From Cacajao melanocephalus (lineage: Eukaryota; Chordata; Mammalia; Primates; Pitheciidae), in contig CAUYLG010076980.1 of assembly GCA_963573385.1 (NCBI GenBank), positions 1-64,000 on the forward strand: a DNA stretch of 64,000 nucleotides, in the 5' to 3' direction. This document shows, one piece after another, positions 40,866 through 57,020 of the stretch. The position numbers and the translations under genes were made by a program. The first letter of the stretch is position 1, and each line of letters starts with the position of its first letter. Under the pieces are notes generated by a model. The model worked only from the letters and a program-made list of their open reading frames with translations. It was not told where the DNA came from and did no database searches.

Positions 40866-41390
40866 ATTTTTACTGTTTTTTTGTATGAACTTAGTACTGA
40901 GCTTAATATGATATAGAAACTTTAAGGGCTAACAAACTTTACATTTAATATTTCAAATGACTAAATATTACACAGAGTCTTAAAAGCTTAATATTACATC
41001 AAGTCTACCCATGAATAATCTGTTTAGAAAATCCTTCCAATTCCACCAAATAAAAAGGTGGCAAAGAGAAAACAGAAGAAAAAAGGTTGAAAAAGAAACT
41101 GAATTCAACAGTCAGTTCCATAGTATGAGGACCATATTAAAGTCAGAAAAGATTATTTACATGGTTCATTTTGAAATAAAATCTAAGCTTTACCAAGCCA
41201 CTTTTTAGCATAAATGTTTTATTATACTTCTTCAGAATATGTGCAAACAACAGGCTCAATGGAACTATTGGATTTCTTAAAGAGTTCAAATAACTAGATT
41301 ATTTTATAAAAAGGAGATTACTAGCTTATGTTCTAAGGTCATGCTGGGCAAACTGCATTCAAAACAGGTGTAAAATAAGTCAATACTTAC
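40866..41390. other. Intronic stretch, nothing recognised
   Basis: AT-rich sequence on the donor side of exon 6. No repeat family assigned. Confidence 0.5.
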
Positions 41391-41565
41391 AAATATATAA
41401 TGTCTGAATACATAATTGATTTTGCCTGCATTGCTTTTTGATATAAGTTGGCGGTGAAAATTAGAAAATTCCTCAGAGCCAATCTCAGAATAGAAAATCA
41501 CCACTGGGCTTTCAGGATTAGATGAGGGATATCTGTGATCTCCTTTGAACAATAAAGGTTTGGGT
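41391..41565 (-). CDS. UGGT1: UGGT1 exon 6 (about residues 174-232)
   Basis: 175-bp exon, the largest in the window. It completes Arg174 and encodes PKPLLFKGDHRYPSSNPESP through INYVFRHYIF. It lies in the C-terminal half of TRXL1, including the FKGDHRYP and YVFRHY motifs shared with UGGT2. The acceptor is tttattttcag and the donor TTT|gtaagt. Confidence 0.97.
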
Positions 41566-41802
41566 CTGAAAATAAATAATAAAAACTTAAAATTTTATAA
41601 ATAATTGCAAAACACTAAAAATGTCACAAACTATAAAATACAGCTACGAAAATTTAAAGATTAAAAGCATCAATATGAAGGGTAGCATGATCTTAAATAC
41701 TTTTCGCTTACTAAGATTACTATCAGGTATGAGTCTTATTTATTCATGATTTAAAATAACAAAAGTACATTATAAAAAATACTAACTATAAAATGTAAAC
41801 AC

Positions 41803-42003
41803 CAGCCGGGCCCAGTGGGTGATGCCTGTAATTATAACTAAGACAAACCTGGGCAACATGGCAAAACCTCAACTCTACAATAAATAACAAAAATTAGCTG
41901 GGTATGGAGGCGTGCATCTGTAGTCCCAGCTATCCGGGAGGCTAAGATGGGAGGATCACCTGAGCCCATGCAGTGCTCCATGATCATCCCACTGGACTCC
42001 AAT
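41803..42003 (+). mobile_element. Alu with large internal deletion
   Basis: Head cagccgggcccagtgggtga. Most of the left arm is missing and the right arm ends cccactggactcca. Confidence 0.82.
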
Positions 42004-42092
42004 TCCTAAACTACCAATTCCTAAAAAGGGAGAAAAAGGGCCAAAAAAAGGACACATATTCAAATGACTATTAAAACTTGAGTATGACATAA

Positions 42093-42690
<598 letters not shown>

Positions 42691-42859
42691 AAGTATATTC
42701 TTCAACCATATAAATAAAATATGATTACCTTTTTATTTAAAAATATAAATATAAATAATGCAAAAAGCAGAGAATGACATTAAGCATATTACTTGCCAAT
42801 TTACTAAGTCTATTCCCTCTACTATTTTTACTACTATGATCTTCCTAATGGACGTTTTT

Positions 42860-43150
42860 GTTTCTGTGTTTGTTTTGGACTCGTGGTCTCACTCTGGTTC
42901 CCAGCCTAGAGTGCAGTGGCATAAACATAGCTTACTGCAGTCTCTACCTCCTGAGCTAAAGTGATCCTCCCACTGCAGCTTCCCGAGTAGCTGGGACCAA
43001 AGGCGTGTGCCCAGCTACTGCCACAACACTTGGCTGCTTTTTGGAGAAACAGGGTCGTACTTTGTTGCACAGGCTGGTCTGGAATTCCTGGGATTAAGCG
43101 ATCCCCCTGCCTCAGTCTCCCAAAGTGCTAGGACTACAGGCTTGTGCCCC
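42860..43150 (-). mobile_element. Alu, old
   Basis: Diverged inverted Alu, from ggtctcactctggttcccag to aggcttgtgcccc. Confidence 0.85.
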
Positions 43151-43229
43151 TAATGAACTTAATATTTCAGTTTTCCTCGTAAATTTGAGAACTTCTCTCC
43201 AAAAAATTTATCTAAGGATGGCATCGAAA

Positions 43230-43645
43230 TATTAATAGATCTTAATGCAGAGACTTTATGATCTACCAATCGCTATTATAATAAACTATATAATTCAGCA
43301 GAAAGCAAAGATATGAATAAGGATGCTCAATATAGCCTTATTGTTACAGGGGAAAAAAGAAAATGACTTAAAATCCATCAGTAAGAGGTAAATTACCAAT
43401 TATGGGACAGTCTTACATAGGTTATGCATGTGTTAAAAATAATGAGGTACACTTACTCATACTAAATGGAAAGATGCCTTTTATAAAAATAAAACTACCT
43501 ATATGTATAAATTTAAAACCATAGGAGAAAGTCTGAAGGTATATGTGCCAAATCATTAAAAGTAGTTACCACCTCTCAGAGAGGAGACATTGTTGTTCTT
43601 TTCTGGTGTGCATTATTGCTGTAGTAAATTAAAGTTTTTTAAAAG
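43230..43645 (+). repeat. Probable old L1 3' end
   Basis: The series aaaatccatcagtaagaggt, aattatgggacagtcttaca and agtagttaccacctctcaga resembles decayed L1ME/HAL1-type 3' ends. Confidence 0.5.
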
Positions 43646-44219
43646 AATTACAAAGCCACCAATTTTGTTTCCCCCAAGAGACAGCATTACTGTATTACCA
43701 TGCAGCTATTTCTGAAAGTCCATGCCTTGACCCTGAGAAGGCTGGAACACAGGTGATGTTTTTTGGTTGGCACTCTGAGTGAGAAGCACAAATGCCATTT
43801 GGTGGGCAGAGGATGGGTGCTGGGCAGACAATGTCACTAAAGAAGACCTACACCACTAACTGCCATTAGCAGTACTGACAGGGCAGGCCAACCCCACTGA
43901 GATCACTGTTCTATCTATGAACAGCATTAGAGGAGGTACAGAGGGCTTACTACCCTAGCTAGACAGCAAAATGATACACAGTAGAGTTGTCTACCACAGG
44001 AAACCTACCATTAGGCAAAAAAGCTGGTACACTAGTTACCAAGTTAGTATTCAAATCAAGCCTGCAATTATCTTTCAAATATCCTCCTTTGTCTAAAACT
44101 AATAATATCCGGAGAGATCATTATCATTAATATCATTACTTCAGGCACTGGCTTTAATACACAGAGTGTTCCTTACTAAGCTAATGACAAAGCCTATGTC
44201 ATTGCTCAGATGCAGTCAT
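43646..44219. other. Intronic stretch, unassigned
   Basis: 43660-44090 is a moderately GC-rich block that I cannot assign to a repeat or gene. Confidence 0.45.
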
Positions 44220-44375
44220 TACTAAATAACAACAGTTAATACCAAATACTTTTATTTCCATTTTGAAATAAGATTAGGAAAGTAATTTCTTTCACAAAAC
44301 TACTTTAAGTGATAGAGCTGACATTCAAATCTAGTCAGTCTGGTTCCATAAGCCATACTCTAAACCACTATACGT
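44220..44375 (+). repeat. MIR SINE fragment
   Basis: gacattcaaatctagtcagt, then ctggttccataagccatact, match the MIR 3' half. Confidence 0.65.
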
Positions 44376-44457
44376 AATAATACAAAACAGATGAGAAAAT
44401 CAGAAGGTAGACTAAATACAGAAGCAGCACTGGAAATGCACGTGAAAATAAACACAA

Positions 44458-44766
44458 ATCCATGTGTGGTGGCTCACGCCTATAATCCTAGCACACTTTG
44501 GGAGGCCGAAGTAAGTGGATCTTGAGGTCAGGAGATAGAGACCAGCCTGGCCAACATGGTGAAACCCCATCTCTACTAAAAATACAAAAATTAGCTGGGT
44601 GTACTGGTGCATGCCTGTAATCCCAACTATTCAGGAGGCTGAAGCAGGAGAATCGCTTAAACCAGGGAGTCAGAGGTTATAGTGAGCCAAGATCGTGCCA
44701 CGGCACTCCAGCCTGGCAATAGAGCGAGACTCTGACTCAAAAAAAAAAAAAAGAAAAAGAAAAAGA
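44458..44766 (+). mobile_element. Alu abutting the exon 5 splice donor
   Basis: Full-length Alu with an (A)n(AAAAG)n tail. The target words aaacacaaatc (44450-44460) and aaacacacaatc (44766-44777) flank it. The second copy includes donor positions +4 to about +15 of exon 5. In UGGT1 RNA the tail reads as a long U-rich tract right after the 5' splice site. Confidence 0.92.
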
Positions 44767-44780
44767 AACACACAATCTAC

Positions 44781-44893
44781 CTTTCAGAGGCTGTCAGTAG
44801 AAGAGTCTCCAGGGAATCAAATTCACAAGTCTTCTTTCCATGCACTGAAAAAAATGAATTACATCCTTCTGGTGGAGGTTCATCAGCTGCTAT
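44781..44893 (-). CDS. UGGT1: UGGT1 exon 5 (about residues 137-174)
   Basis: 113-bp exon encoding IAADEPPPEGCNSFFSVHGK through LLLTASE. The Cys pair C147/C159 has the same 12-residue spacing as the TRXL1 disulfide of fungal UGGT. The acceptor is ttatgtgacag. The donor GAAAG|gtagat has A rather than G at +5. An Alu is inserted immediately beyond the donor. Human as I recall reads ESDTLEALLL where this reads EFDSLETLLL. Confidence 0.95.
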
Positions 44894-45006
44894 CTGTCAC
44901 ATAAGACATAATACATACTTTTTAACTTCCTAACCAAAGATGAAATAAAGACGTGTATAATCAAAATAGGTGGTTAAAATATGACAAAACAACATCAATG
45001 AAAGTG

Positions 45007-45268
45007 GCTAAGTGTGGTAGCTGATGCCTGTAATCCCAGCACTTTGGGAGGCCAGAGTGGGAGGATTACTTAAGCCCAAGAGAATAGCCTGGGCAGCATA
45101 GTGAGACCACATTTCTACAAAAAATAAAAACATAAAAAATTAGTTAGGCATGGTGGCAGACACCTGTAATCCCAGCTACTGAGGAGGCTGAGGTAGGAGG
45201 ACTGCTTGAGCCTGAAAGGTTGAGGCTGCAGTGAGACAAGACCCTGTCTCAAAAAAACAAAATCAATA
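45007..45268 (+). mobile_element. Alu, old
   Basis: Diverged Alu, head ggctaagtgtggtagctgat, with a shortened right arm. Confidence 0.87.
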
Positions 45269-45283
45269 AATGCAAAAACAGTA

Positions 45284-45527
45284 ATGGCTCACTCCTGTAA
45301 TCCCAGCACTTTGGGATGCGGAGGCGGGCGGATTACCTGCAGTCAGGAGTTCGAGACCAGCCTAGCCAACATGGTGAAACCCTATATCTACTAAAAATAC
45401 AAAAATTAGCTGGGTGTGGCAGCAGGCTACCCCAGCTGAGGTTGGAGAATCATTTAAACCCAGGAGGTGGAGCTCGCACCATTGCCTTCCAGCCTGCGTG
45501 ACAGAGACTGCATCTCAAAAAATAAGT
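45284..45527 (+). mobile_element. Alu with deletions
   Basis: Begins at taatggctcactcctgtaat. Right-arm gaps near 45435 and 45475. Confidence 0.87.
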
Positions 45528-45598
45528 ATCGGTATCAGTATGAACTCACAAAGTTACCATGTATATACAGCTTTATAAATTACATCTTAGATATGTCT

Positions 45599-45836
<238 letters not shown>

Positions 45837-45844
45837 TGATTCAT

Positions 45845-45960
45845 ACAGATACTTACACATCTGGCCAGGCAATGTGGCTCACGCCTGTAATCCCAGCACT
45901 TTGGGAGGCTGGGATTACAGGCATGAGCCACATTGCCCGGCCAGGTATGTAAGTATCTTA
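45845..45960. repeat. 116-bp near-palindrome (hairpin) within an Alu
   Basis: The left arm (45845-45896) is the reverse complement of the right arm (45909-45960) over 52 bp with about six mismatches, around the 12-nt loop cactttgggagg. The arms include both the Alu left end and the non-Alu flank (agatacttaca / tgtaagtatct). Confidence 0.93.
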
Positions 45961-46002
45961 AGTTATTTCCTATCTCTGTCCATGTAAAAGGCGTAAGTAT
46001 AT

Positions 46003-46020
46003 GGCCGGGTGCAGTGGCTT
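46003..46020 (+). mobile_element. 18-bp Alu head fragment
   Basis: An isolated Alu 5' head, ggccgggtgcagtggctt, with no body, left by deletion or aborted insertion. Confidence 0.7.
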
Positions 46021-46395
46021 CTTAGACAAATAACTGATTGCTAAGCTAGTGACAGAGATACAAAATGAGCCTGAAATTTCTTGATATACCAGATGGCAAG
46101 AATGCAGTCAAAGAATACCAGGGTGGCATCAAAAGAATTCAGCTAAGGATTCGCACTTTCTCATTTCCAAAATTAGCACAAAGCAACAGCAATCAAACAG
46201 TGTAATAATGCTAAGTACAGGCATATACCCTAATGGAATAGAATAGACAGCCTAGAAATAAACCCTCATGTATATGGTCAACTGATTTTCAACAAGGTTG
46301 TCAAGATTATTCAACGGAGAAAGGACAGTCTTTTCAACAAATGATGCTGGGAAAAAATGGATATCCACATGCAAAAGAATAAAGTTGGAACAAAT

Positions 46396-46518
46396 GTAGT
46401 GTTGTGTCCTTACAGTCCCTGCTACTTGGGAGGCTAAGGTGGTGGCATCGCTTGAGCCCAGGAGTTCAAGTTCAGCCTGGGCAATGTAACAAAACCTTGT
46501 CTCTTAAAAAAGAAAAAA
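46396..46518 (+). mobile_element. Alu right-arm monomer in L1
   Basis: About 120-bp monomer flanked by the L1 word aaagttgga (46382-46390 and 46516-46524). Confidence 0.8.
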
Positions 46519-46677
46519 GTTGGACTCTGACGTAGTGTGGATGTTGTGCCCTCTAAATCTTATGTTGAATTATAATCCCCAATGGTGAAGGTGGGGCCTA
46601 GTAGGAGGTGACTGGATCATGGGACAGATGGATACCTAAAGGCTTGGTGCTGTCCTAATGACAGTGAGTTCCCTTGA

Positions 46678-46988
<311 letters not shown>

Positions 46989-47179
46989 AACATCTACTTG
47001 TTAGAAGTGTGTGGCACTCCCTGCCTCCTCTCTTGCTCCCACACTGGCCATGTGAAATGCCTGCTCCCCTTTCACCTTCTGCCATGATTATAGCTTCCTG
47101 GGGCCTCGCCAGAATCCAAGAGTCATGAGCCAATTAAATCTCTTTTCATTATAAACTGTCTAGCTTCATGTGTTTCTTT

Positions 47180-47487
<308 letters not shown>

Positions 47488-47680
47488 AGGTGTTTCTTTA
47501 CAGTAAGCCAGGAATGGAGTAACAAAGACCATTACCTTACGTCATATACAAAAATTAATTCAAAATGGATTAAAGTCCAAAACTTAAAAGCTAAAATTAA
47601 AACTATAAAACTCATAGAAAACATAGGGAAATCACTTCTCAGACTTTCAGCTAAAATAAAGAATAAAAATCATATGGGAA

Positions 47681-47958
47681 GGCTGGGCGCAGTGGCTCAC
47701 GCCTTTAATCCCAGCACTTTGGGAGGCCAAGGCAGGCGGATCACGAAGTCAGGAGTTCAAGACCAGCCTGGCCAATAAGGTGAAACCCCATTTCTACTAA
47801 AAGAACAAAAATCAGCTGGGCATGGTGGCCTGCGCCTGTAATCATAGCTACAGGCAGAATTGCTTGAACCCAGGAGGTGGAGGTTGTGGCGAACCAAGAT
47901 GGCACCACCGCACTCAGCCTGGGCGACAGTGGGCGACTCCATCTCAAAAAAAAAAAAA
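47681..47958 (+). mobile_element. Alu in L1
   Basis: Nearly full-length Alu with a small right-arm gap. L1 target aaaatcatatggga / aaaatcatacaggga on the two sides. Confidence 0.92.
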
Positions 47959-49027
47959 TCATACAGGGAATCATCCCAACATTGGACAATTTCTTAGCTA
48001 TCACACCAAAAGTACAAGCAACAAAAGGAAAAATAGGAAAATTGACTTAAAATTTAATACTTTAGTGTACTGATGGACACTATCAAAGTAAAGAGGCAAC
48101 CCAAGGAATGGGAACAAATATTTACAAATCACATATCTGATAAGGAATATCCAGAATATATGAAAAACTATAACTCAAAACAAAAAACAAACAACCCAAT
48201 TCAAAAATGGGCAAAAAATCTGAATAGACATTTCTCCAAAGAAGACATACAGATGGCCACTAAGTATATGAAAAGACACTCCACTTCGTTAGTCATTAGG
48301 AAAATGCAAATCAAAGCCACAATGAAGTATCAGCTCATACCCCTTAGGAAGGCCTCTTTTTACAAATCAGAAAGTAACAAGTGCTGGAAAGGATGTGGAG
48401 CAATAAGAACCATCGCACTTTACTGGTAGGAATGGAAATGGTGCAACAACTATGAAAAAATTTGTTGGTTCCTCAAAATGTTAAACAGAATTACCATGTG
48501 ATCCAAGAATTACACTTCTACGTGCATACCCAAACGAACTAAAAGCAGGGACTGAGCCAGATATTTGCATCCCAATATTCCACAGCAGCATTATTCACAA
48601 TAGCCAAAAGGTGGAAACAATCCAAACATCTATTAGGGGATGAATAAACAAAACATGGTATATACATACAATGAAATATTACTCAGCCATTAAAAGGAGT
48701 GAAATTTTGATACGCGCCATACATGGATTAGTCTTGAAAACATTACACTACGTGAAATAAGCCAAACACAAAGAAAAATATTAAGATTCCACTTACGAGG
48801 TACCTAGAATGGTGCCTAAACTCACAGATTTACAAAGTAGAATGGTGGTTGCCAGGGGCTGGGGAATAGTTGGGGACGAGAGGGGAAATAAGGAGTTATA
48901 ATATTATGGGACAGAGTTTCAGTTTTCTAAGATAAAAAAAGTTCTAAAGATGGAGGGTGGTGATGATTGCATAACAGTATGAATGCACACAATACCTGTA
49001 AACCATACACTTAAAAACTGTTAAAAT

Positions 49028-49337
<310 letters not shown>

Positions 49338-49666
49338 ATTTCTTGCCTGCTTTTAGACCTACAGCAGGCCGTGATTAGATGCTGGCTCACTGGTTTAACA
49401 AGATTACATCTCCCAGGCTGTGTTGCATAAAGTCTTGCCGTCTCTTTTCTATACAGATATTCCTTTCCTTATATATTTTTTAATCTGTGGGTTGAAGACT
49501 TAACATTGATTTTGCTTATTATTAAAAAAATAATAATAAAATAAATCCTAGAAAATTTCAGGCAAAAAAGCGACAACTCTGTAATTCAATTCCAGGACAA
49601 CTGCAATCTATCCATTCATCACGACATACACTCTAAAATGCTGTTCTTTAAGAGCACTGGACCCAC
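49338..49666. other. Intronic stretch, nothing recognised
   Basis: AT-rich sequence on the donor side of exon 4. No family assigned. Confidence 0.5.
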
Positions 49667-49797
49667 CTGCTGGAAGGCTTGGATCGTAGCTGAGTAGGAA
49701 CGAAGAGACAGGCAAAATTTCAACAAATTCTGCTGGAGAGGTGACAGAAACTGAAATGCGGCTTCCAATATTGCATGATAATAGGAATAATCAGTAC
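49667..49797 (-). CDS. UGGT1: UGGT1 exon 4 (about residues 93-136)
   Basis: 131-bp exon completing Gly93, then TDYSYYHAILEAAFQFLSPL through TIQAFQQ. These are helices of TRXL1. The acceptor is ttccttgacag and the donor CAG|gtgggt. Human has LFKFC where this has LLKFC (from memory). Confidence 0.96.
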
Positions 49798-50069
49798 CTG
49801 TCAAGGAAAAACATTAACCAAAGTAATTGCATGTGACTAGAGATATGTAAAAATGATAGCTCATGAAGCATAAAGCTGTGTTATAAAAGTATGTAATGGC
49901 AAGTTTTAGGAGTATATTGTCTTGAACTATCAACAAATGCTTAAAATTCCCTGGAGTACACAATGCAGTCGGGCTCTTCCTCTCTTCTTCCCTTCTTCCC
50001 AACTATTCCCTCCCCTAGACCACTATTTTCCCGCTTACCTGGATGACTTACTGGTATGTACTTCTTCAG

Positions 50070-50335
50070 AAAGAATTTAGCTGCAAAATCACCTACTCCA
50101 GGAAGTCTCCACAATCCCTACCCCATGCTTCAATGGACCAGTTAAATCTCTTCCTTGATCCCAGAACACTTCTCTGTTTACCTCTTCCACTCATCATATC
50201 ATTTACTAAATTATTTATTCACTGCCTGTCTATACCCCAACTAGATTTTTGGTCCCCAGAGGCAGAGACTATGAGCTATTTATCCTTACATCCCTGATGC
50301 CTAGCACATGGTATCTACTCCAAAAACTAAATAAA
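50070..50335 (+). repeat. L2 LINE 3' end
   Basis: tactccaggaagtctccaca, cagaggcagagactatgagc and tgatgcctagcacatggtat follow the L2 3' consensus in order. Confidence 0.75.
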
Positions 50336-50761
50336 ACTGAGCAGTGTGATTATGAAGTTACACACTATTAAAGAACACAGATGAAATTGTAAAGTTTGAA
50401 AAGAAGTATTTAAACAAAAAGTTGGACCAAATTATTTTGAAGAAAAAAAAAAATCCATGTACTAATGTGAAAAAATCTCCAGCATAAATGAAAAGCAAAG
50501 GCACAAAACAATGTACAAAGTAACTTATTTTTTTTTAACCAGGAGAAAGAATGAGAAATAAGAGTATATATGTATATATTTGCTATTAAAAACACTGAAG
50601 GCTAAATAAACTAATTTAAAATGTTATAAAAAAACAGGAAAAACACAGAAGAAACACGGTCAAGAAGGAAACAAGATTTTTCTGTGTATAACCTTTCATA
50701 TAGCTTTGACTTCAGAATCACATATTATCCATGCAAAAAACTTAAATTTTCCATTTTAAAA
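50336..50761. other. Intronic stretch, nothing recognised
   Basis: AT-rich intron 3 sequence before the Alu pile. Confidence 0.5.
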
Positions 50762-50887
50762 GACAAGCCCAGTGATTCATGCTTGTAATCCCAGCACTTT
50801 AGGAGGAAGGCGGGAGGATTTCTTGAGCCCAGGAGCTCAAGAGATCAGCCTTGTTAAAATAGCGAGTCCCTTTTTAAAAAAATAACG
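50762..50887 (+). mobile_element. Alu left-arm monomer
   Basis: About 120 bp, diverged, ending agtccctttttaaaaaaata. Confidence 0.8.
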
Positions 50888-50889
50888 AT

Positions 50890-51200
<311 letters not shown>

Positions 51201-51220
51201 AAGTAAAATAAAATAAAAAT

Positions 51221-51515
51221 AGGCTGGGTGTGGTAGCTCACACCTATAATCCCAGGACTTTGGGAGGCCAAGGTGGGCGGATTACCTGAGGTCAGGAGTT
51301 TCAGACCAACCTGGTCAGTATGGTGAAACCCCATCTCTACTAAAAATATAAAAATTAGCCAGGTGAGGTGGCATGCACCTGTAACCCCAGCTGAGACAGG
51401 AAAATCATTTAAACCCAGGAGGCAGAGGTTACAGTGAGCTGAGATCACAACACTGCACTCTAGCTTGAGCAACAGAGGAGACTCCATCTCAATAAATAAA
51501 TAAATAAATAAAATA
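51221..51515 (+). mobile_element. Alu
   Basis: Full-length, head ggctgggtgtggtagctcac, with an (AAAT)n tail at 51492-51515. Confidence 0.92.
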
Positions 51516-51957
51516 AAATGTTTTATCTAAAAAATAAAATATAAATATTAACATTTTATGAGGTAGACTATAAAAGGTTCTATACTGTAATATCATCTTC
51601 TATGTTAAAAACTAGATTTAAAAAATCTCAAAATGAGGCCAGAATGTTAATGGTATCAATCTTTGGGTGGTAGGAATATAAATACTTCAAACAAAATGTT
51701 TAACATACTTTCATGTTGTTCATGGAATTTATACTCCTATAACTCTAATGAATATGTATTATCATTTATACTGAAGAAATTTCATTTTAAATGTCAATTC
51801 AAATTTGATTATAAACCCACTTAGATAAATTTGTTCTATAAAATCTTAAAAATAAAAGGATTTTTTGATAACTTAATTATAGTTGCCTCTAAATTAGTAA
51901 AACTTACAGATGCTTGTTTAAAATCTTTACATATCTACATTATAAAAAAAAAAAAAT
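51516..51957. other. Intronic stretch, nothing recognised
   Basis: AT-rich spacer between Alus, possibly part of an old L1. It ends in an A-run. Confidence 0.5.
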
Positions 51958-51960
51958 TCA

Positions 51961-52538
<578 letters not shown>

Positions 52539-52539
52539 C

Positions 52540-52715
52540 TAGCTGGGTGCAGTCATTCACGCCTATGACCCCAGCACTTTGGAAGGCCAAGACAGGAGGA
52601 TCACTTGAGCTTTTTTGTAGAGACCCTCCTTTCATACAGACGATGTCTCTACAAAAAAAAAAAATGTTTTTAATTAGCCCAAATAAAAAATAAGTATAAA
52701 TAAAATAAAATAAAA
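52540..52715 (+). mobile_element. Alu, rearranged left arm
   Basis: Head agctgggtgcagtcattcac. The body breaks off after tcacttgagc, then A/T-rich tail material. Confidence 0.8.
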
Positions 52716-52822
52716 ACAATCTTTGGCTGGATTACAGAGTGAAAAAAATGAAATAAAACAAAAAGATTCAGCCAACTTTAAAAATATGTATTATTTTAAT
52801 AAAAATTTAAAAAAATCAATCC

Positions 52823-52975
52823 AGGCCAAGTACAGTGGTTCATGCCTATAATCCCAGCAGTTTAGGAGGCCAAGGTGGGAGCATCACTTGAGCCCAGAAG
52901 TTCAAGACCAGCCTGGGCAACACAGCAAGACTCCCTTGTATTAAAAAAGAAAAAAAAGTAAATAATTTTAAAAGA
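52823..52975 (+). mobile_element. Alu left-arm monomer
   Basis: Head ggccaagtacagtggttcat to agactcccttgta with an A-rich tail. Confidence 0.85.
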
Positions 52976-53055
52976 AGAAAAAAAAATCAACCCATTAACA
53001 TCAACAGCAGTCACACAATTTTGAAACATTTCCTCTTCTATAAGAACCTATATCT

Positions 53056-53667
<612 letters not shown>

Positions 53668-53670
53668 GAG

Positions 53671-54616
<946 letters not shown>

Positions 54617-54699
54617 CGTGATGATCTGATGATCCAACATTTTGACTGGCTTCTACAAAATTCCAAAATTTCTCTTGACTGTCTTCTGCTAAAAACTCA
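54617..54699 (-). CDS. UGGT1: UGGT1 exon 3 (about residues 65-93)
   Basis: 83-bp exon completing Ser65, then EFLAEDSQEKFWNFVEASQN and VGSSDHH, plus one base of Gly93. It is the start of TRXL1. The acceptor is ttcccccag and the donor CACG|gtaaaa. The short direct reading frame makes it easy to miss, but both phases match its neighbours. Confidence 0.95.
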
Positions 54700-56170
54700 C
54701 TGGGGGAAAAGGGGGAAACATCAGAAATAAAACAATAAAATTTTCTAACATAAACTGTATTACTAAAAAGAGTAAAAATAAGTTTTGAAGTTTCTAAATG
54801 TCTGTAGTTTGACTTTTAATCTATAATATATATTATACTCCTTTATGTATAATATACATATTTTTGATGATAAGCAAGTCCTGCCAGCTTATTAGTTACT
54901 AATAGCTTATGAACTTTTTCACTTATTAGCTATTTATTAAGAAACCTGGAATAATAAAAACATAACAGGAAAGTCCCAATATAAGAAAGCTTATGAAACC
55001 CCACTGGCAAAAATACTATGAGTAATGAAAGCAGAATTAGGAACTGATAATTCTAGTGCTAGTTCTGCTTACTTATTTTCTGAAAGGCCTTACAAAGAAC
55101 AAAAAATATTTTGTCTAAAGTTCTCCCACAGTAAAATATGAACCCTAGAAAAATTTCTAGGAGACTAAAGGCAGCATGTTGTAATCTTTTAACACCCATA
55201 AATCCAAATTTTCAAGATTACGAAATTTAGTTTAAAATTAGCACTGATCTAACAAAATCAGATCCAAGAACTTAAAGCCATCTCAATTATTTTTTGATTT
55301 TACACTACTAAAATAATGGCCAATCCAAATTTCCCTTCATTCAAGAGTCTAAAACCCCTAAAAGGAAATGCATGTAGTAACTGAATGATTCATGTCAATT
55401 GGTTATCCTCTCCTCTGAGCCATAATACTAATGCAGTGGTGATCTTTCACTGTCTAAAAGCAAACTACAGATCTGGATCTCAGCTTACCTAGCCAAAGGA
55501 AGACTTTCCCATTACTTGTCAACACTGGGGTGTACAATCTCACTCTACTTCACAGCTAGACACAGAAATATGGGAAACATAAGAAACATTTCCTGGTAAT
55601 GCACAGCTTCTCTAAAAATAAGTTTCTGAAAATACCCATTATCATAATGGATTAAATTTCTTAATGCCTCCTTGAGAGTAGTATTTTCCAGGCTTTCTAG
55701 TTAACTGACATAGACACCACACCAAGCTTAGCATAGCTTATAGTCTAACAAAACAGGTACTAAGACAGATACATTAGGATATGCAAATAAACACTAAATT
55801 AATTAATTAAAGGCACATTCACAAGATAAGCCAGCAGAGAGGGTCAGGGTGACACACTCATCAGCGTGGTAAGAAATAGCGTTCACTCGGGCTAAGACTC
55901 TCCCAGTAAAGGCCATACAGAAATAGATATGTGCTTTTCATACGATTGAAACGTGTTTTTACCCCACTGCACACATTAGTCTTACAAGGTCTAGACTTGG
56001 AACAGTCCTAATATTACTTACTAAATCCACTGAAACAACCCAGGGGAGAAGAAGAACAAGATATCAGTAAATAAATGCTGCTGTTTTTTTATAGTATATT
56101 TTTGTTGTTTTTTGGTTTTTTAGCTTCTTATATAATACTTATTCCACTGAGTATAAATTATGATTTTACA
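54700..56170. other. Intronic stretch without recognisable recent repeats
   Basis: About 1.5 kb of intron 2 beginning at the exon 3 acceptor tract. No Alu, L1 or gene was recognised. It could hold conserved intronic elements or very old repeats. Confidence 0.5.
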
Positions 56171-56171
56171 G

Positions 56172-56454
<283 letters not shown>

Positions 56455-56805
56455 ATTATGATTTTACAAATTATATGATGTCTAGGATTTGCTTTAAAAT
56501 ATTCCAGTGCAGGAGGAGAGAAGGTGATGGTGATGCGGTTATTGGACTTATATTGATAACTGATAAAACAGAATGCTGGGTACAGAGGGAGTATATTATA
56601 CCATTCTCTCCATATATAAATGTTTTGAAATGCCATAATCTAGGACAAGTTTTTAATCTACAACACAAAAAACTACAAACAACCGGAATGAATGCCTACA
56701 AGATAGTACAAATCGGGTGGCAACTTGTTCTCTTAGATTTCCAAAGCCATGGTGGGAGATCAGCATTGGCCTTCCTTCTAGGTAGAACCAGGAGAGAAGA
56801 AACTA
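56455..56805. other. Intronic stretch, unassigned
   Basis: Unique-looking. A frame open from the Alu into this block (to 56813) is judged accidental. Confidence 0.5.
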
Positions 56806-57020
56806 ATATTTAAGGAGAGTCTACGGTGTGACAGTCACTATGCTTGGCATATTCACCCAAGTCCTCAAATCCACATAGCCACCCTTAGATATAACTGTTT
56901 TTCAAATAAAGAAGCCACAATTCAGAGATGCTACAACTTGCTTAGGGACATAGAGTTAGTCAATGAAAAAGCTGGAATATAAACTCATGTCTATTTAATT
57001 TATACCTCTTTCATGCTACA
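56806..57020 (+). repeat. MIR SINE
   Basis: acagtcactatgcttggcat, aattcagagatgctacaact and ttgcttagggacatagagtt follow the MIR order. Confidence 0.72.

Noticed and set aside
48073..48429. 118-codon open frame
   Set aside because: It is a decayed piece of L1 ORF2 with stops on both sides and no start context; not a gene.
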